NCBI GenBank assembly: GCA_018064885.1
Contig: JAGHUI010000023.1
Coordinates: forward strand, 83,909 to 147,908
Reading direction: 5' to 3'
Length of the DNA: 64,000 nucleotides
Origin: Candidatus Minthosoma equi
Lineage (GTDB): Bacteria; Bacteroidota; Bacteroidia; Bacteroidales; Bacteroidaceae
The notes under the pieces are model-generated. The model searched no databases, was not told the origin of the DNA, and worked only from the letters and a program-made list of their open reading frames with translations. Numbering within the stretch: the first letter of the stretch is position 1; each line of letters opens with the position of its first letter. Below are positions 27,351-34,755 of this stretch, piece by piece. Position numbers and translations under genes: made by a program.

Positions 27351-28055
27351 ATGTTGTATTCGAAAAATGGTAAAAGTTTCGATGAATTGGTATCAGGGAA
27401 TATCAATTGGACGAAGTTTACTTCGTACTTAATTAAGTTACGAAAACGTGGTTTTAAAGATAGTGATGTTATGGATATATTACCTCCGGAAGTCAGAGCG
27501 GTCGTTGAGGACTTGTTGGAGATAATAGATGATAGTCTTACACAAAGCAAACTAAATGAATTGCTGAGTTCTTCTGTAGAATGGTACGAAGGAGCTTGTG
27601 CATTGTTTGCCATGTGTTATTGTAATTATGATAGAGAACAATACAGCTATACAATAGCGGATTTGGCTTTTTATCAAATAAGCATGCAAATTGATTATGA
27701 AAATGAATACGAGGAAGATTCGGAAGCATCACATATAATACGTCTTCATATTCTTAATTATGCAACCGAATGGTATCAAATTTTAGTTAGAGAAGCTTAT
27801 GATAATCATGCTCCAAAATGTTATGAGCCCCTTACCTTTGGAAGAGATGATGCATTTAATTTTTTGATGATGTCAGAATGCTACCTTTTAGAGGATAGTG
27901 AATGTGAAGAAGAATGGTTAATTGCTCTTCGGAATAGGTGCTATGACTTTGAAGAAGATTATCCAGATTTTGATCGTGAAGAAATTATTGAAAAAGGACA
28001 GTGGGTTGCTGGATGGCTTCAAGATGAAATTTGGGAAATGTATAAGAATATGTAA
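27351..28055 (+). CDS. Acidic protein of unknown function
   Basis: 234 residues, not recognised. The first 70 residues are mixed-charge (FTSYLIKLRKRGFKDSDV); the rest is strongly acidic, with clusters DYENEYEEDSE, ECEEEW and CYDFEEDYPDFDREE. By my count acidic residues outnumber basic ones by more than 2:1 overall. It is rich in Trp, Tyr and Cys and predicted mainly helical, with no signal peptide or membrane span. It lies 38 nt after the small Cys-rich gene and 33 nt before the next gene, so the three may be one transcript. An acidic surface could mean nucleic-acid mimicry, but that is speculation. Confidence 0.8.
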   Translation: MLYSKNGKSFDELVSGNINWTKFTSYLIKLRKRGFKDSDVMDILPPEVRAVVEDLLEIIDDSLTQSKLNELLSSSVEWYEGACALFAMCYCNYDREQYSYTIADLAFYQISMQIDYENEYEEDSEASHIIRLHILNYATEWYQILVREAYDNHAPKCYEPLTFGRDDAFNFLMMSECYLLEDSECEEEWLIALRNRCYDFEEDYPDFDREEIIEKGQWVAGWLQDEIWEMYKNM

Positions 28056-28088
28056 TAGATATACTTGTTAAACTATTTAATTTGTTTT

Positions 28089-28442
28089 ATGGAAATCAAT
28101 CCAACTTGGCAAAATGCTTTTAGAGGAGAATTGGTGCAAAATCTCCGTAGAGTCTCTAATGACTTCACTCGACAGTTGTTAATTATTGATATCGCAAAAG
28201 AATGTATCATGTATTCATGTGATATGTGTCTTGAATATAATCGTCAAGGGGCATATATTGGTATTTCAAACTCTGTCGTTGACAATATTACCTACAATGT
28301 TTGTATTGCGATGAATGGCTTAGTTCATGAATTTGGTGAATCTCAGAGAAACGAAGTCATGTCGAGAGTTAGAGAACTGATGAAAGATCCTCGTACTTAT
28401 TCTGTGTTACAAGAAGAAATAGATAAGTATTACGGAAGATAG
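28089..28442 (+). CDS. Small protein of unknown function
   Basis: 117 residues from the ATG at 28089 (MEINPTWQNAF), chosen over an ATG 24 nt upstream because it follows an A/T-rich start region and removes a non-conserved-looking hydrophobic extension. Predicted all-helical and soluble (LIIDIAKECIMYSCDMCLEYNRQ), with four cysteines; no motif recognised. It follows the acidic-protein gene and probably shares its transcript. Confidence 0.7.
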   Translation: MEINPTWQNAFRGELVQNLRRVSNDFTRQLLIIDIAKECIMYSCDMCLEYNRQGAYIGISNSVVDNITYNVCIAMNGLVHEFGESQRNEVMSRVRELMKDPRTYSVLQEEIDKYYGR

Positions 28443-28517
28443 AATGCGTTTCTCTTTTACTATTATGGTGGCAATGAATGCTGTATGGAGTATGAACTTA
28501 CCGTAATGAATGTATTA

Positions 28518-28534
28518 TTTACTATAATAGTAAA
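28518..28534. promoter_or_regulatory. Palindromic possible operator upstream of the TerB-like gene
   Basis: TTTACTATAATAGTAAA is an 8+1+8 perfect palindrome; a half-site TTTACTAT occurs at 28456-28463. It lies about 92 bp before the TerB-like start and could bind a dimeric regulator. No regulator is identified. Confidence 0.4.
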
Positions 28535-28543
28535 CAAAAACAG

Positions 28544-28579
28544 ATGGCAGTTTTTAGAATAAATAAAAGTAAAGAGTAT
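28544..28579 (+). pseudogene. Possible 5' fragment of a MAVFR-type helix-turn-helix gene
   Basis: The codons MAVFRINKSKEY resemble the fixed start (MAVFRxxKxxxYTVMSN) of a family of replication/helix-turn-helix proteins on mobile elements. After the twelfth codon the match is lost and the frame enters low-complexity sequence. This is too short to be certain and could be chance. Confidence 0.3.
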
Positions 28580-28625
28580 ATTGCATTTTTGTGTTATTCA
28601 TTAATTATTAATATCAACTTAAATT

Positions 28626-28949
28626 ATGACGAAAACTCAACAATTAGCGTTTGTTCGTTGTCTTTATGAAATGGCAAATGCAGACGGACAAGTTGTTAGA
28701 TCTGAATCTAACATTATTATGGAAGTGTTAAAGTGGTGGAACTTTACGACTGATGACTTGAATAGAGCTCTATCAATCGACATACAAAGTGCCGCAACAC
28801 AGTTAAAAACATTAAACGAGAGTGAGAAAATCCAACTTGGTATGCTGTTAGGCAAAATTTCAGTTGCAGATGGCAGAATATGTAACAATGAAAATCAGTT
28901 CTTTAATTGGCTTGATAGCCAACTGGGATTAAGTAAATTGATGGATTAG
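28626..28949 (+). CDS. TerB-like domain protein
   Basis: 107-residue all-helical protein with the TerB pattern: two repeated acidic motifs, MANADGQVVRSESNII near residue 18 and ISVADGRICNNENQFF near residue 80, as in tellurite-resistance TerB and DjlA-type metal-binding domains. TerB domains often occur in phage-defence and stress loci. It ends with TAG, and the same frame stays open for 43 more codons (28950-29081), which may belong to a different, lost gene. Confidence 0.75.
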   Translation: MTKTQQLAFVRCLYEMANADGQVVRSESNIIMEVLKWWNFTTDDLNRALSIDIQSAATQLKTLNESEKIQLGMLLGKISVADGRICNNENQFFNWLDSQLGLSKLMD

Positions 28950-29081
28950 TTCGCTCTCTCTAAACACTACAGTTTCATAGGGGAAGAACTTATCTTCATC
29001 ATAAACTATGACATCAAATATCGTATGGGTGATGAACTTGTTAAGAAGAGTAAAGATTTGTCATTAACTAAAAAACAATAA
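28950..29081 (+). pseudogene. 3' stump of an unidentified gene
   Basis: Directly after the TerB-like stop, in the same frame, 43 codons run FALSKHYSFIGEEL to the stop after LTKKQ. The segment FIINYDIKYRMGDEL looks like genuine protein rather than random translation. There is no suitable start codon before it. It may be the C-terminal end of a large gene, possibly of the helicase stump at 26991 or a partner methylase, replaced by the small genes between them. The family is not identified. Confidence 0.5.
29001..29017. repeat. 17-bp direct repeat, left copy
   Basis: ATAAACTATGACATCAA occurs here inside the 3' stump and again at 29372-29388 at the start of the DprA-like gene. The two copies bound the 96-residue gene and are 371 bp apart, suggesting a duplication or insertion scar. 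Confidence 0.8.
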
Positions 29082-29084
29082 ACA

Positions 29085-29375
29085 ATGGATCAAATTTCAA
29101 CAACAACAGAGACCATCATTGCTTATGGTAATGATACTTGGGAGAATCTAGGGGATGTTACACTCTATTATAAAAGCAGTAATGGATGCAAAGAGGCCTC
29201 AGGTACTTCTGCTACACTGCTATTCAAAATGGTTCCTGGTCTTGGTAAGCGATTTAAAATTGTATATAAAGAAAAGGTGTATTCAATCGAAAAGAACAAG
29301 ACTTGTAGATTATCTGATTGCAATGCCTATATTGGCGCAATAGATCGTTATCTAAATGTAGAAGGATACGAATAA
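29085..29375 (+). CDS. Small protein of unknown function
   Basis: 96 residues (MDQISTTTETI to NVEGYE), not recognised. Predicted mostly beta: WENLGDVTLYYKSSNG, then PGLGKRFKIVYKEKVYSIEKNKTCRL, which could form a small barrel. Cytoplasmic by sequence. It is preceded by an A-rich leader and enclosed by the 17-bp direct repeats, so it may be a separately inserted cargo gene. Confidence 0.65.
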   Translation: MDQISTTTETIIAYGNDTWENLGDVTLYYKSSNGCKEASGTSATLLFKMVPGLGKRFKIVYKEKVYSIEKNKTCRLSDCNAYIGAIDRYLNVEGYE

Positions 29376-29388
29376 ACTATGACATCAA
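29372..29388. repeat. 17-bp direct repeat, right copy
   Basis: Second copy of ATAAACTATGACATCAA; it spans the start codon of the DprA-like gene at 29379. Confidence 0.8.
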
Positions 29389-29843
29389 TAGGCAATACCG
29401 AACTACTGACCTCATCAATCTCTGGTTTCCTTTGTTCACGCACCATAGCGAGCAAAGCAATCTTGCCATGTCTTGATTGGGCAGTGGAAATTGCCAAAGA
29501 TGAAAATGCAACCGTCATGAGCATCTTCCATTCTCCCATTGAAAGGGAGGTGCTCACCTTTCTCCTTCAAGGCAAGTGCAAAATCATCATAGTTCTTGCC
29601 CGCACCCTCTACAAAACAATTCCTTCCGAACTGAAGCCTGCCCTCGAAGCCAACAGGCTTCTGATTCTTTCCATTAGCAACCAACCTCGTATCTCCAAAC
29701 AGTCGGCTCTCGCCAGCAACAAATACATCTGCGAAAACTGCCACTCCCTAAACTTTGGTTTCATATCGAAGGATAGCTCACTATTCCCTTTATATAACGA
29801 GGCAATAAAAACAGGAAAGAGCGTAAATGTGCTTCACTTCTGA
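29379..29843 (+). CDS. Stand-alone DprA-like Rossmann protein
   Basis: 154 residues resembling the core of the DNA-processing protein DprA/Smf: IFHSPIEREVLTFLLQGKCKIIIVLAR, followed by LEANRLLILSISNQP and SKQSALASNKYICENC, in the same order as in DprA. It is shorter than DprA (about 290-370 residues). The N-terminal SAM and C-terminal winged-helix domains are missing and the usual GSR motif appears altered (LCSRTIASKAI). Such stand-alone versions occur beside restriction and defence genes, which fits this island. A role in binding single-stranded DNA is inference. Confidence 0.65.
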   Translation: MTSIGNTELLTSSISGFLCSRTIASKAILPCLDWAVEIAKDENATVMSIFHSPIEREVLTFLLQGKCKIIIVLARTLYKTIPSELKPALEANRLLILSISNQPRISKQSALASNKYICENCHSLNFGFISKDSSLFPLYNEAIKTGKSVNVLHF

Positions 29844-30165
29844 AAAAAACTCTGCTAAACTCACTTTTTTGCAAAGATATTGAAAATTTCTTTAAGATGT
29901 CCCATGCTATGGTACAGGTGTATGCTTAACTTTGTACCGAGATAACAAAAAAGTATTAACTCTTTAAATGAAGATGAGGATGGCAATTATTCAGATGATT
30001 GGTGACATTGGGAAGTGTTTAACTCGCAGGTTTTTGTACAAATAAGTTAAAATGCTTTTATACAACGCATTTTTTTGTTGCAAATATGTTGCTTGTTTGA
30101 AAATAAAGTTGTTAATTTGCATTCAGAAAAGAATGACATATTATATGACATCATAATTTGACAAT
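29844..30165 (+). other. Intergenic region with one promoter-like box and a tiny ORF
   Basis: A TAACTTTG -7-like box lies at 29927-29934 with no clear -33 box. It is followed at 29968-30045 by a 25-codon frame (MKMRMAIIQMIGD...) that is basic and partly hydrophobic. It could be a short peptide or chance. No other gene is evident; the rest is AT-rich sequence in front of the MNT gene. Confidence 0.4.
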
Positions 30166-30483
30166 ATGAGCAATGCAATAATACTCGACAACATTAAAGA
30201 CCGATTAAAGAGTACACTTCCTAAAGATGGGATGGCGATACTTTTCGGTTCTCAGGCAAGAGGGGATGCTAAGGCTGACTCTGACTGGGATGTGCTGGTA
30301 ATCGTTGATAAGGAAAGTCTTGCTCCACAGGATTATGATGATTTTACTTATCCTTTAACTACTTTGGGATGGGATATGAACGTGGATATAAATCCGATTT
30401 TATATACTAAGAAGGAGTGGGAGGCAAGTCGCATTTCTCCTTTTTACCACAATGTAACGAAAGATGGCATCAGAATAGCATGA
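30166..30483 (+). CDS. mntA: MNT-domain nucleotidyltransferase antitoxin
   Basis: 105-residue minimal nucleotidyltransferase. The catalytic motif GSQARGDAKADSDWD (GS-X10-DxD) is intact. In characterised MntA/HepT (type VII) systems, this enzyme AMPylates the HEPN toxin and silences it. It overlaps the HEPN gene by ATGA, the usual arrangement. The C-terminal ISPFYHNVTKDGIRIA is duplicated as a decayed fragment at 31073-31129. Confidence 0.88.
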   Translation: MSNAIILDNIKDRLKSTLPKDGMAILFGSQARGDAKADSDWDVLVIVDKESLAPQDYDDFTYPLTTLGWDMNVDINPILYTKKEWEASRISPFYHNVTKDGIRIA

Positions 30484-30881
30484 GTTTGAACGAAGTAGAT
30501 AGAGTAACATTAGTGAAACTTGAGTATGATAAGGCGCTTAGGTTTCTGAAGCAGGCAGACAAGAACTTTGCGGAATGTGAATGGGAAATTGCTGCTAATA
30601 GATACTATTACGCATGTTTCCATGCTGTGCAAGCATTGTTTGTGAAGAATGGGATTGAAAGCCACAAGCATGCAGGGTTGTTGAGATTGTTCGGTCAGCA
30701 TTTTATTCAGACGGGGATAATTGATAAGCCGCTTGGCTCATTTCTGAACAGAATGGAGCAGTTGCGCACAAAGGCGGATTATAATGTTATCTTTACAGTG
30801 ACAAAGGAGGAACTTGAAACTATGGTTGAACCATCTCATACGTTGATAGATAGTATTGCTGATTTGTTGAATGACAATTGA
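30480..30881 (+). CDS. hepT: HEPN-domain toxin
   Basis: 133 residues from the ATG overlapping the MNT stop (MSLNEVDRVTLVK). Helical HEPN protein with the RYYYACFH motif (R-X6-H), the catalytic RNase signature of the family. An upstream in-frame start is possible but would read through the MNT tail out of frame. With the upstream MNT it forms a toxin-antitoxin pair, probably involved in phage defence or plasmid-type maintenance. A terminator follows at 30918-30955. Confidence 0.88.
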   Translation: MSLNEVDRVTLVKLEYDKALRFLKQADKNFAECEWEIAANRYYYACFHAVQALFVKNGIESHKHAGLLRLFGQHFIQTGIIDKPLGSFLNRMEQLRTKADYNVIFTVTKEELETMVEPSHTLIDSIADLLNDN

Positions 30882-30917
30882 GACATAGCTTAGATTAAAT
30901 TTCCAATAATATAAATA

Positions 30918-30955
30918 AGCGGTAATTCCAGTAACAATGGAGTTGCCGCTTTTTG
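30918..30955 (+). terminator. Terminator of the MNT-HEPN operon
   Basis: AGCGGTAATTCCA pairs with TGGAGTTGCCGCT (13 bp including two G-T pairs, 7-nt loop), then TTTT. It lies 37 nt after the HEPN stop. Confidence 0.85.
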
Positions 30956-30999
30956 TGTGTGAAAATAAAAGAAAAAGAAACAATAAAAGATAAAAGAAG

Positions 31000-31129
31000 A
31001 TGACAGAACTGAAACCAAACATGCTGATAAACCTAACGATAGGTTTGGCAAGCGAAAGTGATAAAAAGAACCAGCCGCATCTCGCTTTTTTACCATAATG
31101 TGTAGAAAGATGGCATTAGAATTGCATGA
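31000..31129 (+). pseudogene. Decayed MNT 3' end joined to an unrelated small frame
   Basis: 31073-31129 translates to SRISLFYHNV, stop, KDGIRIA, stop. This matches the end of the intact MNT (SRISPFYHNV-T-KDGIRIA) with one Thr codon replaced by TAG. Upstream, from ATG 31000 in a different frame, are 32 codons (MTELKPNMLINLTIG...). This looks like the scar of a second MNT-like antitoxin after deletion or recombination. Confidence 0.75.
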
Positions 31130-31178
31130 GTCTGTTGAGTGATTGTTGACTGTTGATGATAAAAATTTCACGTTTTGT

Positions 31179-31209
31179 TTTGTCATTTCCATTTTTCTCC
31201 TTACCTTTG
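31179..31209 (+). promoter_or_regulatory. Promoter of tRNA-Leu
   Basis: TTTG (31179-31182), 19 bp, TACCTTTG (31202-31209), ending 33 bp before the tRNA. A full match to the Bacteroidota consensus. Confidence 0.85.
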
Positions 31210-31242
31210 TACCGCTTTTCAGCAACACAACAAAAGAAATTG

Positions 31243-31324
31243 GCGCTTGTGGCGGAATTGGCAGACGCGCTAGACTTAGGATCTAGTTCCAACCGGAGTG
31301 CAGGTTCGACCCCTGTCAGGCGCA
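31243..31324 (+). tRNA. tRNA-Leu (anticodon UAG)
   Basis: 82 nt. The acceptor GCGCTTG pairs with CAGGCGC; the anticodon stem CTAGA/TCTAG encloses CTTAGGA with anticodon TAG; a long variable arm is present, as in tRNA-Leu; the T-loop is TTCGACC. The CCA end is not encoded. The tRNA ends the accessory island on its right side. Confidence 0.95.
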
Positions 31325-31349
31325 CAATAAAAATGGTCTCAATGATTGA

Positions 31350-31388
31350 AAAATGCAAACTCTTGTTTTCAGGGCTTGCATTTTTTTG
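31350..31388 (+). terminator. Terminator after tRNA-Leu
   Basis: AAATGCAA pairs with TTGCATTT across a 17-nt loop and is followed by a run of T. It lies just before the outer-membrane protein gene. Confidence 0.75.
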
Positions 31389-31403
31389 TTAAAAGATAAT
31401 GCC

Positions 31404-33335
31404 ATGATTAAGAACTGCAATAACATCATTACCTGCACAAGGCTTCTTTCTGTTTTCATACTGCTTTGTGCTTGTGCGCTCTTTGTGCCAGTGAAAAGCA
31501 ACGCTCAGGCTTTTGATGTTGATTTTGACCTTAAGGTAATCCACACCGATTCTCTCAATCTGCCAAACAACACAATTTCCAAATACGTCATCTCGCTGCT
31601 GCCTGAACTTCTTGAGCGTCCTGGAGATGCGCTTATCAATGAGTATGACATCATGATTGACGGCTTGTCTGTAGGAGCCGCCGTAGATGGCGTTCTCACT
31701 CAGCTGAGAGTGAGCGAGATTGAGAAAATTGAGATTAACGAATCGCCTATTTCCAGCTATTACAACAATGGACAAAGCGGTTCCATCAATTTCATTCTTC
31801 GCAAGAAAACTAATCCTGACAAATCCATTTGGGGAGGTGTTTCTACCGATGTTTCCATGCCTTTTGACATTCTTTCCAAGTTCACCATAGGGTATGAAAA
31901 GCCAAAATTCATGGCACGAACGTTAGCATTCTGCGACATTTCCAACAGTACAAGCAAGCGTGACTTCAGCAGTTACTCAAACGGCGAGCTTTTGTATAAT
32001 GATCATTCTGAGACAAATGAAAAGCGGTTCAGCGATTTGGCTCGTCTCTACATGACCTACAAACCTACAGATAAGAATGAATGGCAGTTGAACTTCTCGC
32101 AGGTGACATTGCGAGACAATGCAACCATTACTAATAATCATGATGTTGCGACGGAACAGACAACCAACAACAAGAACACCATCCTTCGCACACATTTAAA
32201 ATATATTCACAACTTCACTCCACGCTCAAAATTTACAGGTGAGTTGCAGTATGTGTACAATCCATCTTCATTGATTTATGAGAAATTCAGCATCCGCGAA
32301 AAGACCAACGAGCACAACCTTGCCGGAATGATGGAATATGAGCTGAAAATGCTGCCTCTAACAAGTAAAAACACCGCCAACATCACGTTTGGCATGAAAT
32401 TCAACAATCAGTTCCGCAATGAGGATATACAATATGGCATAGATAAGCATTACGACCGCAGCTTCAATCCATACATAATTTCCAAGAACAGATTCGGACG
32501 TTTCGGCATCAAAGCTCAAGCTGACATCCAACTTTATCATTATGATTTCAGTCTTCATAACAATGTGGCTTACAACAAGTTTGTCACTGCCATCACAGGC
32601 AAAATCATGACAGAGTATCATCTCACAAAGAGCCAAAGTCTGCGCCTAATCCTTGACCGCAAAATTTCACGTCCTTCATACATGGAGATTTGTCCTGAAA
32701 ATACTGCCGACGAACCAGCTATGCCAATGTATGGAGATCCAAACCTTAACAACATGCAGACTCACGAAGTGTGCCTCGACTATCTGGCAAGCCACCGCTG
32801 GGACTCTCAAGCGCTGTTCTTCAATGCTGGAGCGAGCTACATAAATATCAGCGATATCATACGAATCAAGAGTGTAGATGGCAACATGCCTTACAGCACA
32901 TTCTACAACAACGGAAAGAACAACATTATCAATTTCAATTTGATGACTCACTATTCCTATAAGCGTTTCTCGCTTTCTGCTACAGCCAATATTTTCCACA
33001 ACCACATGAAGTTGGAGAACAAGCTCGACCATCACTACTATCATAATCTTTCCATCATTTCTGCTTTCACTACAGCCAATGGCTGGAAGCCTGCTGTACG
33101 TCTGCTCTACAACAGCAAAGTGAAAACCGCGAACACTACGGAAGGTAGTAACTGCACTCTTAGCTTCAACCTTGGAAAGACTTGGGGCAACCTCAACATT
33201 CACACTTTTGGCATTGTTTCGCTCACAGGCAAATCGTATAATGTAGTTTACAGCAACAATAGGCAAGATCGAAGTGAATCGGATTATTTCCTCAGACATA
33301 ATGCCATTGGCGTAGGCTTTGACTACAAATTTTAA
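31404..33335 (+). CDS. TonB-dependent-receptor-like outer-membrane protein
   Basis: 643 residues from the ATG at 31404 (MIKNCNNIIT), which begins a good signal peptide ending SNAQA. An earlier ATG would add 17 residues overlapping the tRNA terminator. A short plug-like domain (LINEYDIMIDGLSVGAAVDGVL, then IEKIEINESPIS and GSINFILRKK) precedes a barrel ending GVGFDYKF. The usual N-terminal carboxypeptidase-D-like domain and TonB box are not evident. No SusD partner follows, so the substrate is unknown. Confidence 0.8.
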   Translation: MIKNCNNIITCTRLLSVFILLCACALFVPVKSNAQAFDVDFDLKVIHTDSLNLPNNTISKYVISLLPELLERPGDALINEYDIMIDGLSVGAAVDGVLTQLRVSEIEKIEINESPISSYYNNGQSGSINFILRKKTNPDKSIWGGVSTDVSMPFDILSKFTIGYEKPKFMARTLAFCDISNSTSKRDFSSYSNGELLYNDHSETNEKRFSDLARLYMTYKPTDKNEWQLNFSQVTLRDNATITNNHDVATEQTTNNKNTILRTHLKYIHNFTPRSKFTGELQYVYNPSSLIYEKFSIREKTNEHNLAGMMEYELKMLPLTSKNTANITFGMKFNNQFRNEDIQYGIDKHYDRSFNPYIISKNRFGRFGIKAQADIQLYHYDFSLHNNVAYNKFVTAITGKIMTEYHLTKSQSLRLILDRKISRPSYMEICPENTADEPAMPMYGDPNLNNMQTHEVCLDYLASHRWDSQALFFNAGASYINISDIIRIKSVDGNMPYSTFYNNGKNNIINFNLMTHYSYKRFSLSATANIFHNHMKLENKLDHHYYHNLSIISAFTTANGWKPAVRLLYNSKVKTANTTEGSNCTLSFNLGKTWGNLNIHTFGIVSLTGKSYNVVYSNNRQDRSESDYFLRHNAIGVGFDYKF

Positions 33336-33366
33336 CATACATGCGTATCAATACACGGATTTTGCG

Positions 33367-33374
33367 TAACTTTG
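33367..33374 (+). promoter_or_regulatory. -7 box (TAACTTTG) of the DUF4421 gene
   Basis: A consensus -7 box 44 bp before the chosen ATG at 33419; the longer frame start lies upstream of it, supporting the shorter protein. No good -33 box. Confidence 0.5.
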
Positions 33375-33418
33375 CACCCGAAAACAATAGCAAACAATTG
33401 AAAACTTTTAGAAAAAAC

Positions 33419-34687
33419 ATGAAGATCAAGACAATACTTGCAACTGCCTTTCTTTTAGTTTCTTGTGTCGCATTTGCTCAGACGAACAACGAAACTATCA
33501 ACAAAGCAATCGATTGGAGCAAGAACAAAGCTGACAAAATCACACAAGGAAGCTATGACCCAGACTATGTTTCTGCTCCAAAAAACAAATGGATGGTTTT
33601 TGTGAGCGGCAATGGAGGCTACAACAAATTCAACATGGATGTTCCAATGAACTTCTATGAGGATTTCACAGAAGAGGACATGAAAAGATTCCCAGAAATG
33701 TCTAAGCTGTATAAATACAAATTCCGTCTTCATCAAGGCACGCAGGGCGCATCTGTAGGTTTGGGATATGGAAGCATCCGCGCCAAATACACGTTCAACA
33801 TTGGCAACAAGAACGAGAGCCAGTTCAACCTCGAAGCACTCGGAAGCCGCATGGGACTTTTGGTTGACTACCGCCACAGCAAGAAGATGAAGGGAACAGC
33901 ATACGATGCTCTTGGTTCTCTCGATTATATGCTTGATCCTTCCACTCCTGTTAGCGAAATTCTCGACATGTACACAAAGGACATTCCGAGCAGCAGAAAC
34001 GACTTCAAGTCGCTCCATATTCAGGGACATTATGTGTTCAACCATCGTCACTTCTCTTACTCTGCCGCACGTACAGCAACTCGCATTCAGAAGAGAAGTG
34101 CAGGAAGTCCTATCGTTCTTCTTGACTACTACAGAAGCAAGGCGAAGTTCCAAGAGAGCCTTCTTCTCGGTGAAGATGAATCATATACAACATGGAAAGG
34201 ATCAATCGGCGCAGGTTACGCATACAACTACACCCCTAATCAGGGCAAGGTGCTTATTCACGCATCGGTCATCCCTTCTATCTCGCTCATCAGCGACTCT
34301 GACTACGACACTCATCCTGTCAACTTTGAATATTACGCACAAACAATGGTATGGGTAAATCACCCTGAGAATGAAAAGATTAAAAACATGAACTTAACAG
34401 AATTGGAGAAACAGTTTCCTGTAGAATTTGCAGAAGTAAAAGAAAGGTACAAAAGCACAGTGAAGAATAATGCCGCAACTGAAAAGAAATACAACGAAAC
34501 TATTGGTGCAACTGGAAAGATCACTCTCAACTGCACCGCTCGCCTTTCGGCTTCATGGAACATAAACGAGCATTACGTTCTCGGTGCTTACGGAGCATAC
34601 CAGTACAGCAACTATGCGAACAAGAAACACTACAGCCTCAAAGAGCAAAAATTCAGCGGACAGATATTTTTAGGATATAGATTTTAA
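33419..34687 (+). CDS. DUF4421 family outer-membrane protein
   Basis: 422 residues from the ATG at 33419 (MKIKTILATAF), with a signal peptide ending in AFAQ. The body shows DUF4421 features: NKWMVFVSGNGGYNKF, GASVGLGYGSIRAKYTFNIG, GSRMGLLVDYRHSKK, and a barrel-like C-terminus (GQIFLGYRF). DUF4421 proteins are predicted porin-like barrels without known function. It lies between two larger beta-barrel genes and may be co-expressed with them. Confidence 0.85.
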   Translation: MKIKTILATAFLLVSCVAFAQTNNETINKAIDWSKNKADKITQGSYDPDYVSAPKNKWMVFVSGNGGYNKFNMDVPMNFYEDFTEEDMKRFPEMSKLYKYKFRLHQGTQGASVGLGYGSIRAKYTFNIGNKNESQFNLEALGSRMGLLVDYRHSKKMKGTAYDALGSLDYMLDPSTPVSEILDMYTKDIPSSRNDFKSLHIQGHYVFNHRHFSYSAARTATRIQKRSAGSPIVLLDYYRSKAKFQESLLLGEDESYTTWKGSIGAGYAYNYTPNQGKVLIHASVIPSISLISDSDYDTHPVNFEYYAQTMVWVNHPENEKIKNMNLTELEKQFPVEFAEVKERYKSTVKNNAATEKKYNETIGATGKITLNCTARLSASWNINEHYVLGAYGAYQYSNYANKKHYSLKEQKFSGQIFLGYRF

Positions 34688-34755
34688 TGCCCATCTAACT
34701 TTCTCAAATGGGGAGAGGTCATTTCCTTGGGATTTAACCAAAAACTGCACAACCA

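Noticed and set aside
26700..31242. Integrative element with integrase at tRNA-Leu
   Set aside because: No integrase, excisionase or mobilisation gene, and no repeat of the tRNA 3' end was found; the island lies on the 5' side of the tRNA.
31116..31358. 80-codon minus-strand frame with RLTGVEPALRLE
   Set aside because: It runs antisense through the tRNA-Leu gene; a well-known spurious translation of tRNA regions.
32676..33338. 220-codon minus-strand frame
   Set aside because: Antisense shadow of the receptor-like barrel gene.
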